Part shown: positions 16,592 to 24,230 of the stretch, piece by piece | Layout: each line of letters starts with the position of its first letter | Numbering within the stretch: the first letter of the stretch is position 1 | Assembly: GCF_024256385.1 (NCBI RefSeq) | Contig: NZ_JAMLFW010000001.1 | Span: forward strand, 5,022,001-5,086,000 | Source: Anatilimnocola floriformis | Lineage (GTDB): Bacteria > Planctomycetota > Planctomycetia > Pirellulales > Pirellulaceae | Length of the DNA: 64,000 nucleotides | Reading direction: 5' to 3' | Position numbers and translations under genes: made by a program | The notes under the pieces: generated by a model | Told to the model about the DNA's origin: nothing | Databases searched by the model: none | Seen by the model: only the letters and a program-made list of their open reading frames with translations

Positions 16592-17806
16592 ATGAAACTC
16601 TTCTTCTCCGTCGGCGAGCCCAGCGGCGATTTGCACGGCGCGAACCTCATTCGCGAATTACAACGCAAAGCCGGCAACGTCGACGCCATCGGCCTCGGCG
16701 GCCCACGCATGCAAGCCGCCGGTTGCCAATTGATGCGTGATATGACCGACCTGGCCATCATGGGCCTCGTCCCCGCGCTGGTAAAACTTCCTGAGTTCTT
16801 CAAATTGCTGGCCCAGGTCGAACAAGCCCTCAAAGCCGAGCGACCCGATGCGGTGGTGCTGATCGACTACCCGGGTTTCAATTGGCATGTGGCGAAAAAA
16901 GCCAAAGCCCTCGGCATTCCGGTGGTTTATTACGGCCTGCCTCAGCTCTGGGCCTGGTTGTCGTATCGCGTCGAAAAAGTCCGCAAATACATCGACCACC
17001 CGCTCTGTAAACTCCCCTTCGAAGAAGCCTGGTTTCGTGGGCAGGGCTGCGAAGCCACGACCTACGTTGGGCATCCGTATTTCGATGAACTCAAAGCGCA
17101 AACGCTCGATCAGCAGTTCCTCGAACAGTTCAAAAACAACCCGCAACGGCTCGTCGCCATTCTTCCCGGCTCCCGCCGCAGTGAAGTGCAGCGTAACTTC
17201 GCTCTACAAATCAAAGCCGCCCGCCTCGTGCATCGCGCGGTCCCTGATGTTCGCTTTGCCGTCGCCAGTTACAACGACCAGCAAGCCGCCATGGCGGCCA
17301 AGATTCTCGGCAATCACGATCTGCCGCTGACGATCATTCCGGGTAAGACGCCCGAGCTAATCCATGCGGCCACCTGCTGCATGGCCGTCTCGGGCAGCGT
17401 TTCGCTCGAATTGCTGTATCACGCCAAGCCGAGCGTCATGCAGTACAACCTCGCGATGCCTTCGTACTACATCATGAAGCATCTGGTGCGGGTGCAGTAC
17501 ATGACCCTGCCGAACCTGATCACCACGCCCGAGCTTCATCCGCCGCGTACGCAGAAGTATCGCCGTGGCGACGTCGTGCACAGCCACGTTCTCTTTCCGG
17601 AATATCCGCACTGGCGGGACCGCAGTGCTCAGGTCGCCAGCCATGCGATCGAATGGCTGCAAAATGAACCAGCCCGGCTGGACCTCGTCCGCCGGCTGGA
17701 ACAACTCCGCGGCACCCTCGCCATTGGCGGCGCCTCGTCCCGCACGGCCGACTACATCCTGCAACACGTCGTGCCGCAGGTGGCAAATCAGGCTCGAGCA
17801 GCCTGA
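16592..17806 (+). CDS. lpxB: lipid-A-disaccharide synthase LpxB
   Basis: A 404-residue glycosyltransferase (family GT19) that joins UDP-diacylglucosamine and lipid X to make the lipid A disaccharide at the inner face of the cytoplasmic membrane. Landmarks: FFSVGEPSGDLHGANL at the N-terminus, IGLGGPRMQAAG, LIDYPGFNWHVAKKAK, YYGLPQLWAW, VGHPYFDE, LPGSRRSEVQ and SGSVSLELLYHAKPSV. ATG 16592 follows AAGGAAG; the frame runs upstream to 16505 without a family match. A small hairpin GTCCGC-GGA-GCGGAC lies just upstream (16552-16566). It is a single gene, and its presence implies an LPS-type outer membrane. Confidence 0.96.
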   Translation: MKLFFSVGEPSGDLHGANLIRELQRKAGNVDAIGLGGPRMQAAGCQLMRDMTDLAIMGLVPALVKLPEFFKLLAQVEQALKAERPDAVVLIDYPGFNWHVAKKAKALGIPVVYYGLPQLWAWLSYRVEKVRKYIDHPLCKLPFEEAWFRGQGCEATTYVGHPYFDELKAQTLDQQFLEQFKNNPQRLVAILPGSRRSEVQRNFALQIKAARLVHRAVPDVRFAVASYNDQQAAMAAKILGNHDLPLTIIPGKTPELIHAATCCMAVSGSVSLELLYHAKPSVMQYNLAMPSYYIMKHLVRVQYMTLPNLITTPELHPPRTQKYRRGDVVHSHVLFPEYPHWRDRSAQVASHAIEWLQNEPARLDLVRRLEQLRGTLAIGGASSRTADYILQHVVPQVANQARAA

Positions 17807-17831
17807 TTTGGTCGCTACTCGCGATCGCGAA

Positions 17832-19103
17832 TTACGAAGGAGAGCTTCGCACCAGCAGTAGCGGGCTGAGCTGGATGCCGACCTCGTTAAGATCTTCGTC
17901 GCTCGTTTGTTCGAGCAGATCGAAGTCGTAGGTGGCCAGCGCGCTCTCAATGCCGAGAGCACTCAGGAATTCGCCCAGCGGTGCTTCGGGCGCTTCATCG
18001 TCGGAGGTCAACGTATCGGCCAACTCATCTTGGTCGACATTCTTGGCGAGCAACGGTCGCAGCGCGCCGAGGTGCATCTGCAGCTGCTCTTCCGAAAAAC
18101 CGCCTTGCTCTTCGTCGGCGAAGTCATCGTCGTCATCATTTTCATCAACAACTTCGAGATCTTCGTCGAGCGTTGCTTCCTCGCCACCGTCATCAGCCGT
18201 CATCGACTTCAGGTCTTCGTCCAGATCGGGCGAATCTTCGCCGAGGCCTTCGGCGAATTGTTGCATTTCGCCGGGCGACATCTGGCCCGACATCATGCGG
18301 CCAAACATCTGCGCGATGTCAGGGGGCAGCGCGCCCTGCAGCATCGAGGCTGGATCGAAGTTAGCTTCCGCGTTTTCATCTGCCGAGCCGGGCGCTCCTT
18401 GCTGAAAGAAGCCCTGCATCGTGGCGGTGAGTTCTGCCGTTTGTTGTTGCAACAGATCCTGAAACTGCGCGAGCTCGGCTTGGTTGACTTGCGACCATTG
18501 GTCGAACTTCCGCATGTCGCCCAGCGACGCCTTTCCTTCGGTCAGCCGATCGTAGATTTCCTTCACATCGGCCGGCATCTTGCCGGAGAAGTTTTCTTGA
18601 AGCTCAAACAGCCGCGAGAAGCCATCCTGAATCGGGCCAGCTTCTTCGTCATCGTCGACAGCTTCGGCAAAGTCATCGTCTTCTTCCTCGGTCTCACCTT
18701 CGTACTCATCGGTCAACTCGGCCAGGCCGTCGTCGAGCGATGCGCCGAAGTCGAGATCGCCGCCGCTGCTGTCGAATTGGTCGAGTTCTTCGCCGTTTTG
18801 AAAAAGAGAGTAATGCCACGACGAACCTTCCGTGACCCACACGTTCAGCGTGTGCGTTTGTAGCTGCTTCGAAAGCTCGCGGCCGATCTCTTGCTGAAAC
18901 ATGAAATCGGAGCAGAAGAGCGAGACCCAATCCCCCTTGGCCTTGGCGACCCACACGCCGCGGGTGATCTGCTGTTCGTCGCCGCTGTCATCGTCGGCCA
19001 GCAGCACTTGAAAGCCTTCGCCCCGCAACAGTTCCGTCACAGCTTGCTGCACTCGTTTGGCGGTGCTTCCTTTGACATGCAAACTGCTAGTGAAGCCATT
19101 CAT
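17832..19103 (-). CDS. acidic hypothetical protein
   Basis: A 423-residue protein with an unusually acidic middle and C-terminal half: long D/E runs near residues 130-160 and again near 315-345. The N-terminal ~110 residues form a normal-looking mixed domain (TAKRVQQAVTELLRGEGFQVL, then a segment with WVSLFCSDF and an aromatic HTLNVWVTEGSSWHYSLF). ATG 19103 has AGGAG eight bases upstream, so I prefer it to the ATG at 19148. No signal peptide or membrane helix. I recognise no family. Its 3' end faces lpxB, convergent, 25 bases apart. Confidence 0.7.
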   Translation of the reverse strand: MNGFTSSLHVKGSTAKRVQQAVTELLRGEGFQVLLADDDSGDEQQITRGVWVAKAKGDWVSLFCSDFMFQQEIGRELSKQLQTHTLNVWVTEGSSWHYSLFQNGEELDQFDSSGGDLDFGASLDDGLAELTDEYEGETEEEDDDFAEAVDDDEEAGPIQDGFSRLFELQENFSGKMPADVKEIYDRLTEGKASLGDMRKFDQWSQVNQAELAQFQDLLQQQTAELTATMQGFFQQGAPGSADENAEANFDPASMLQGALPPDIAQMFGRMMSGQMSPGEMQQFAEGLGEDSPDLDEDLKSMTADDGGEEATLDEDLEVVDENDDDDDFADEEQGGFSEEQLQMHLGALRPLLAKNVDQDELADTLTSDDEAPEAPLGEFLSALGIESALATYDFDLLEQTSDEDLNEVGIQLSPLLLVRSSPS

Positions 19104-19346
19104 CGGTGCCGCTCCTGAAAGTCTCGTGCTTAACTGTTTATTCGCCACTTTTTACTTACCCAACCGCGAACCTACCCCAGACCGCTGGAAGTGAACAGGA
19201 GGGATTGACCTTTCGCCTGCGAGCCATCGAAAACAGCCCACCACAACGACTCTTTTGATCCTTGTGGGAGCTCGCCGACAGAAGTATTCTGAAGGCCTTG
19301 GATTGCTTCGCGTGGTTCCCTCCCCCCGCCTCACATCACGCCACCG

Positions 19347-20288
19347 ATGCCCTGCACTCCCCATCGCCGAGCCGCAGCTTTCACGCTGGTGGAACTGCTC
19401 GTCACCATCGCCATCATTGGCGTCTTGGTGGCGCTGTTGTTGCCCGCCGTGCAAGCGGCGCGAGAAGCGGCACGGCGGATCAGTTGCGGCAACAATCTGA
19501 AGCAGCTCGGCCTGTCCTTTCAGAACTATCACGACAATTGGCTGAAGTTTCCGCCCGGCGGCGTGACGTTCGGTGCTTGCTGCAACAGCCCGAGCTACGA
19601 ATCGTGGCCGATCTTGCTGTTGCCCCATTTGGAAAGCAACAATCTCTCGCAGCAATACGACTTCACGCAGACCAACGAAGCCAACGCGAATCGCATTTTT
19701 CGAGAAATGAAGACCAACGTCTTCTCTTGTCCATCTGAGGCAGAGCCAGCCCAATTGCTCAAACCCGAATCGGGTCCGGGCAACACGCTCGACTATCGCA
19801 CCTCGACTTATCGCGGCGTCGGCGGCAAGAGCGATGGCAATGGCTGGTGGGACAGCTATCCGCAATACACGACTCTTCCCTTGGAATGGCGCGGCGTGCT
19901 GCACCTCGTCGACAATCGAGGTGAGCTCACCTGCGAAAGGATTGCGGGCGTCACCGACGGCACGAGCAACACCTGGCTCGTCGGCGAATACAGCACGAAG
20001 TCGCGCTCGCGGCGGCGAACATTCTGGGCTTACTCCTACGGCTCGTACAATCGCTCAGATTGTGTCGCGCAGAGTCGCACGTTGATGAACGACTACGACC
20101 GCTGTTCCGCCATCGCCGGCACCGGCCTCGAGCAAGCCTGCAACCGCGGCTGGGGAAGTTTTCACGCCGGCGTGATTCAATACCTGCTCGTCGACGGCAG
20201 TGTCCGGCCGGTCAACACGGCAGTCGACATGAGCCTCTTCGCCGATCTGGCGAGCATCAGCGGCGGCGAACTTCGCCAAGTGCCGTAA
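19347..20288 (+). CDS. DUF1559 prepilin-like protein
   Basis: A 313-residue protein with a type IV pilin-like N-terminus: a short basic leader, then [33 protein letters not shown], cleaved before the F by prepilin peptidase in this class. The long C-terminal globular domain is DUF1559, with the H-X9-DG signature (H, nine residues, DG) near the end. The family is greatly expanded in planctomycetes and is thought to form pseudopili or surface structures; individual roles are unknown. Upstream is the divergent acidic protein gene. A related copy is at 36390-37334. Confidence 0.93.
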   Translation: MPCTPHRRAAAFTLVELLVTIAIIGVLVALLLPAVQAAREAARRISCGNNLKQLGLSFQNYHDNWLKFPPGGVTFGACCNSPSYESWPILLLPHLESNNLSQQYDFTQTNEANANRIFREMKTNVFSCPSEAEPAQLLKPESGPGNTLDYRTSTYRGVGGKSDGNGWWDSYPQYTTLPLEWRGVLHLVDNRGELTCERIAGVTDGTSNTWLVGEYSTKSRSRRRTFWAYSYGSYNRSDCVAQSRTLMNDYDRCSAIAGTGLEQACNRGWGSFHAGVIQYLLVDGSVRPVNTAVDMSLFADLASISGGELRQVP

Positions 20289-20359
20289 CTCACACTTCTC
20301 TTACCGGAGAGTTTTAGTGAATTTCCACTAAGTGTATATTGAACACCTAGATTGGCCCG

Positions 20360-21052
20360 CTAGAATGAAGACGTCCTCTTCACGACGCCATATTCCTCTA
20401 GCAATTTCCGCGGCACGCCGATGTCGCCAACTTCCACAATCCCCAAAAACTCCGCGGCGACCGGATTGGCAAAGCCGATCTTCGGCGCGACAAACGTGCA
20501 GGTGACATCGGCGCGAACCGTCGGTTCGCCGGGCGCGCCCGAGTCGCAATCGAGGCCGCTGGGAAGATCGACGGCGAACTTCCTCGCCGGAGAAATGTTC
20601 AGCCGTTCGATGACTAGCGCCATTGGTGGATGCGGATTACCACGCGATCCCGTTCCGAGCAAGCAATCGACAAGCCATTCGGCGCCGTCCAATTGTTGGT
20701 CGAACTCATCCGCAGAAATGATTGAGGGAATCAACTCGATTGGCAGGCAACTTTTCTGGGCAATGGAGAAGTTTGCCGCCGCGTCTCCCTGCAATTGCGC
20801 CGGATCGGCGACGAGCAGGATCTTAACCGGAATGCCGATCGCATCGAGTTGCCTGGCGATCACAAACCCATCGCCACCGTTGTTTCCTTTGCCGCAGCAA
20901 ATGACGACTGGCCCGCGACAGCCATGCCGTAGCAGCGATTGCACGCAGCTGCGACCGGCGTTTTCCATAAGCACCAAACCGAGCAAGCCGAACTCGTCGG
21001 CTGCCCGGCGATCGAGGGAGCGAACCTGGTCGCGAGTGAGAAAATTGTTCAT
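20360..21052 (-). CDS. nnrE: NAD(P)H-hydrate epimerase NnrE (YjeF N-terminal domain)
   Basis: A 230-residue enzyme that epimerises damaged NAD(P)H hydrates so the dehydratase can repair them. Seen: SLDRRAADEFGL at the start, LMENAGRSC, the GKGNNGGDGFVIARQL nucleotide loop, WLVDCLLGTGSRG, and AVDLPSGLDCDSG. Only the epimerase half is present; the ADP-dependent dehydratase half (YjeF C-terminal) is not fused, so it must be elsewhere or absent. Divergent from the FmdB-type gene, with 40 bases between starts. NadE is three genes away, giving a loose NAD-metabolism neighbourhood. Confidence 0.93.
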   Translation of the reverse strand: MNNFLTRDQVRSLDRRAADEFGLLGLVLMENAGRSCVQSLLRHGCRGPVVICCGKGNNGGDGFVIARQLDAIGIPVKILLVADPAQLQGDAAANFSIAQKSCLPIELIPSIISADEFDQQLDGAEWLVDCLLGTGSRGNPHPPMALVIERLNISPARKFAVDLPSGLDCDSGAPGEPTVRADVTCTFVAPKIGFANPVAAEFLGIVEVGDIGVPRKLLEEYGVVKRTSSF

Positions 21053-21074
21053 CTCTGTTAGAATAGCAGAGCCA

Positions 21075-21088
21075 ATTCTCTGGAGAAT
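21075..21088. promoter_or_regulatory. palindrome ATTCTCTGGAGAAT over the fmdB ribosome site
   Basis: ATTCTC-TG-GAGAAT is a perfect two-fold palindrome in the 40-base divergent spacer between nnrE and the FmdB-type gene. Its right half contains the TGGAG Shine-Dalgarno of the FmdB-type gene, and TAGAAT just upstream (21059-21064) resembles a -10 box. It could be an operator or an RNA hairpin. Confidence 0.4.
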
Positions 21089-21092
21089 AACG

Positions 21093-21317
21093 ATGCCTTT
21101 GTTTGATTATCAATGCGACGATTGCCACGCCGAAGTCGAACTCTTGATTCGCGGTGACGAACGGCCTGAATGCCCGACCTGCCATAGCTCGAACATGCAG
21201 AAGCAACTGAGCGCACCCGCGGCCCACATGGCGAGCAGCAGCGGCGGCATGCCGATGATGGGTGGCGGTTGCGGCAAGCCCCAGTGTGGCCAGGGCCGCT
21301 GCATGGGCGGCATGTAG
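21093..21317 (+). CDS. FmdB-family zinc ribbon protein
   Basis: A 74-residue protein. The N-terminus MPLFDYQCDDC and the later CPTC form the two CxxC knuckles of the FmdB/CxxC_CxxC_SSSS zinc ribbon, with SSNMQKQLS following as usual. The C-terminus is rich in Gly, Met and Cys (MGGGCGKPQCGQGRCMGGM). The function of the family is unclear; it was first linked to regulation of formamidase. ATG 21093 has TGGAG upstream. The frame is open further upstream (to 20421), but that part is antisense to nnrE. It is followed 15 bases later by the NYN gene, probably co-transcribed with it and nadE. Confidence 0.88.
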   Translation: MPLFDYQCDDCHAEVELLIRGDERPECPTCHSSNMQKQLSAPAAHMASSSGGMPMMGGGCGKPQCGQGRCMGGM

Positions 21318-21332
21318 GAAGAAACAATCGAG

Positions 21333-21893
21333 ATGAAATTGCTCGTCGATGGCTACAACCTGCTGCACGCGAGCGGTGTATTTGGCTCACCTACCGATCC
21401 GCCAACGCTGGAAACCGCGCGGCGAGCATTGATCGATTTTCTCGCCCAGCATCTCCCCGAGCGCGAACGAACTCGCACGACGATTGTCTTTGATGGCAAG
21501 GACGCGCCGCCGGGACTGCCGGCCGAAGGGTCGCACGAAAAGATGCGGTTCGTTTTTTCGCGGCGAAAGACCACGGCGGATGAACTGATTGCAGAGATGA
21601 TTGCAGCGGAAAAAGATCCACGGCAGTTGTTTGTGGTCTCGAGCGACCACGGTGTGCAACGGGCTGCCCGGCAGCGCGGTGTTTCGTTTGAAGACAGCGA
21701 AGTGTGGACTCGCGAGTTGCGAACGAAGGCCTCCGCAGTCGCGTTTCCAACCGAAAAAACGGAACCAACGCAGTCAGCCGCCGACATCGCTCATTGGCTG
21801 CGCGAGTTTTCGCCATCGCCGCCGCACAAGACACCGAGTTCGCAGAAGTCGAGTTTGAAGAAGTCGAGTTCGAAGAAGAAAGACCAAAAATGA
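21333..21893 (+). CDS. NYN/YacP-like ribonuclease domain protein
   Basis: A 186-residue protein of the NYN (PIN-like) group close to B. subtilis YacP/Rae1: LLVDGYNLLHA supplies the first metal Asp, TIVFDGKDAP the second, and FVVSSDHGVQRAARQRG the third acidic site with its following basic helix. These are Mg-dependent RNases; YacP/Rae1 cleaves mRNA on the ribosome. The C-terminus is a lysine/serine-rich tail (SSLKKSSSKKKDQK) suited to RNA binding. The stop codon overlaps the nadE start as ATGA, so the two are likely translationally coupled. Confidence 0.88.
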   Translation: MKLLVDGYNLLHASGVFGSPTDPPTLETARRALIDFLAQHLPERERTRTTIVFDGKDAPPGLPAEGSHEKMRFVFSRRKTTADELIAEMIAAEKDPRQLFVVSSDHGVQRAARQRGVSFEDSEVWTRELRTKASAVAFPTEKTEPTQSAADIAHWLREFSPSPPHKTPSSQKSSLKKSSSKKKDQK

Positions 21894-23896
21894 AGCTCGT
21901 CCGAGTTGGCGCAGCCATTCTCAATCAAACGCCTCTCGACTGGGACGGCAATCGGCGACGAATCAGCGGCGCGATCGCGACCGCACGCGAGCAAGGCGTG
22001 TCGATACTCTGCCTGCCCGAGCTCTGCATCACCGGCTACGGCTGTGAGGACGCGTTTCATGCGGTGGGAACGCAAAACTACGCGCTGCAGGTCCTCGGCG
22101 AATTGCTCCCCGAGACGCGCGGCATGATCGTGTCTTTCGGCGTGCCACTGCTGTATGGCAGCGGCTTGTACAACACCTCGTGCCTCGCCGCCGATGGCAA
22201 GCTGCTCGGTTTTGTCGGCAAGCAGAATTTGGCCGGCGAAGGAATTCACTACGAGCCACGGTGGTTCAAGCGCTGGCCCGCCGATGTCGCGGTGCCGGTG
22301 CGCGTGATGGGGCGGGAAGTGCCGCTCGGCGATTTGATTTTTGAATGCGGCGGCGTGCGGATCGGTTTCGAGATTTGCGAGGATGCCTGGGTCGCCGAAC
22401 GACCCGGCGGTAATCTGGCTTCGCGCGGCGTCGATATCATTTTGAATCCCAGCGCCAGCCACTTCGCCTTCGGCAAGCACGAAGTCCGCAAACGGTTTGT
22501 CACCGAAGGCTCGCGAGCCTTCAACGTCGCGTATGTCTACGCCAACTTGCTCGGCAATGAATCAGGCCGAGCGATCTACGACGGCGATGCGATGATTGCC
22601 GTGGCGGGACAGTTAATCGCCACCGGGCCGCGGTTTTCGTACGACGATTGGAAGGTGACGACCGCGACGATCGACATTGATGCAATCCGCACCAGTCGTG
22701 CCCGCATCGGCAGCTTTCGGCCCGAGATTGTCGCCGATGACAAAGGGGTCGCGCGGTCGGACTTTTCGTTTCCCGCCGTGCAACCAACGAAGTCGCACGT
22801 CGAAGAGCTCCCCTGGGAAACGTCGAGCCATTTGAAAGAAGAAGAGTTCACCCGCGCAGTGCCGCTGGCGCTCTTTGATTATCTGCGCAAAAGCCGCTCG
22901 CGCGGTTTTGTCGTTTCGCTCAGCGGCGGTGCTGATTCAACGGCCGTTTCACTGCTCGTATCGCTCGCAGTAAATTTCGGCCTAGCCGAGTTGGGCCGCG
23001 AAGCCTTTCTGGAAAAGCTCAGCTACATTCCGGGTTTGAACAACGCTCAAGAGCCGCGCGAGATTGTGCAGAAGCTACTGACGTGCGCCTACCAGGCGAC
23101 ACGCAACAGCGGGCCGATCACACGCAACGCAGCGAAAACCGTCGCTGATGCCGTCGGCGCGCAGTACTACGAACTCGAAGTCGATTCGATCGTCGAAGGC
23201 TATAAGGAAGCGGTCAGCCGAGTCCTCGGCCGGCCGCTCGATTGGAAGACCGACGACATCGCCCTGCAAAACATTCAGGCTCGCGTTCGTTCCCCCAGCA
23301 TTTGGATGCTCGCCAACATCGGCAACGCACTGCTCCTCTCGACCAGCAATCGCAGTGAAGCTGCCGTCGGCTACGCCACGATGGACGGCGACACCAGCGG
23401 CGGTCTATCGCCGATTGCGGGCATCGACAAGAACTTTCTCCGCCATTGGCTGCGGTGGTTTGAAAAAATCGGCCCGCACGCGACGGGCTCGTTTGTCGGC
23501 GGTCCGCTGCCGGCGCTCGCAGTCGTCAACGAGCAAGCGCCGACGGCAGAGCTGCGGCCTGCTGCGTCGAAGCAGACTGATGAAGACGATCTCATGCCGT
23601 ACGACCTGCTCGACGCAATCGAGCGGGCCGCGATTCGCGACAAGCTCGCGCCGGTCGAAATTTGGCGAGTAATGCAGGTCGAGTTTCCTCAGCACTCGTC
23701 GCAACAGCTTGCCATTTGGGTCGAGCGGTTTTTCAAACTCTGGTGCCGCAATCAATGGAAGCGCGAACGCTACGCGCCGTCGTTTCATCTCGACGATGAA
23801 AACCTCGATCCGAAGACTTGGTGTCGCTTCCCAATTTTGTCGGGCGGGTATGAACGAGAACTTGCCGAGCTGCGCGAGTTGGCTAAGAAGGATTGA
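21890..23896 (+). CDS. nadE: glutamine-dependent NAD+ synthetase
   Basis: A 668-residue enzyme that makes NAD+ from deamido-NAD+, ATP and glutamine. The N-terminal ~280 residues are a nitrilase-type amidase with Glu (LCLPELCITGYG), Lys (GFVGKQNLAGEG) and Cys (GFEICEDAWV). The C-terminal part is the synthetase with the PP-loop SLSGGADSTAVSLL, plus SNRSEAAVGYATMDGDTSGG and KNFLRHW. Size fits the two-domain class. ATG 21890 overlaps the preceding stop by ATGA; an upstream frame to 21704 belongs to the NYN gene region. The next gene is behind a riboswitch. Confidence 0.96.
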   Translation: MKLVRVGAAILNQTPLDWDGNRRRISGAIATAREQGVSILCLPELCITGYGCEDAFHAVGTQNYALQVLGELLPETRGMIVSFGVPLLYGSGLYNTSCLAADGKLLGFVGKQNLAGEGIHYEPRWFKRWPADVAVPVRVMGREVPLGDLIFECGGVRIGFEICEDAWVAERPGGNLASRGVDIILNPSASHFAFGKHEVRKRFVTEGSRAFNVAYVYANLLGNESGRAIYDGDAMIAVAGQLIATGPRFSYDDWKVTTATIDIDAIRTSRARIGSFRPEIVADDKGVARSDFSFPAVQPTKSHVEELPWETSSHLKEEEFTRAVPLALFDYLRKSRSRGFVVSLSGGADSTAVSLLVSLAVNFGLAELGREAFLEKLSYIPGLNNAQEPREIVQKLLTCAYQATRNSGPITRNAAKTVADAVGAQYYELEVDSIVEGYKEAVSRVLGRPLDWKTDDIALQNIQARVRSPSIWMLANIGNALLLSTSNRSEAAVGYATMDGDTSGGLSPIAGIDKNFLRHWLRWFEKIGPHATGSFVGGPLPALAVVNEQAPTAELRPAASKQTDEDDLMPYDLLDAIERAAIRDKLAPVEIWRVMQVEFPQHSSQQLAIWVERFFKLWCRNQWKRERYAPSFHLDDENLDPKTWCRFPILSGGYERELAELRELAKKD

Positions 23897-23967
23897 GTGA
23901 CCAGCGATCTGCTAGCAGCGCAATCTGCAAAATCGGAATCATCCTTACGACCGTCGTTATCCGATCA

Positions 23968-24200
23968 ATCGTTACAGGTTCTCGGCTAGACGCACCGCGG
24001 GGGGTGGTGCGTCGCTGAGTGCCTGCCGTCGGATTTCAGGGAAGCGGAGTGCAATGCTCCCGCCGCCCCGCGACTGTAAGGGTGACGAACGCCAGGATTC
24101 AATTCGAATCCACAGGCCACTGACATGGGCTGCACGCAGCCAGGTTGGGAAGGCCGGCCAGTAGGACGATCCCGAGCCAGGATATCTGAACCGCGGCCCG
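23968..24200 (+). ncRNA. cobalamin riboswitch
   Basis: The leader of the TonB receptor gene carries the conserved parts of a cobalamin riboswitch in order: closing stem GGTTC (23977-23981) with GAACC (24188-24192), CCCGCGACTGTAA (24065-24077), GCCACTG (24116-24122), TTGGGAAGG (around 24145-24153) and the B12 box GAGCCAGGATATCTG (24174-24188). Adenosyl- or methylcobalamin binding normally shuts off the downstream gene. The B12 box lies about 40 bases before the receptor ATG and close to its GGGGGAAG ribosome site, which favours translational control. The exact ligand class cannot be read by eye. Confidence 0.93.
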
Positions 24201-24230
24201 CTCGACCCGTTTCCCGTGGGGGGAAGACGC

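Noticed and set aside
20421-21092. upstream extension of the FmdB-type frame
   Set aside because: These 224 codons are antisense to nnrE; the real zinc-ribbon start is ATG 21093.
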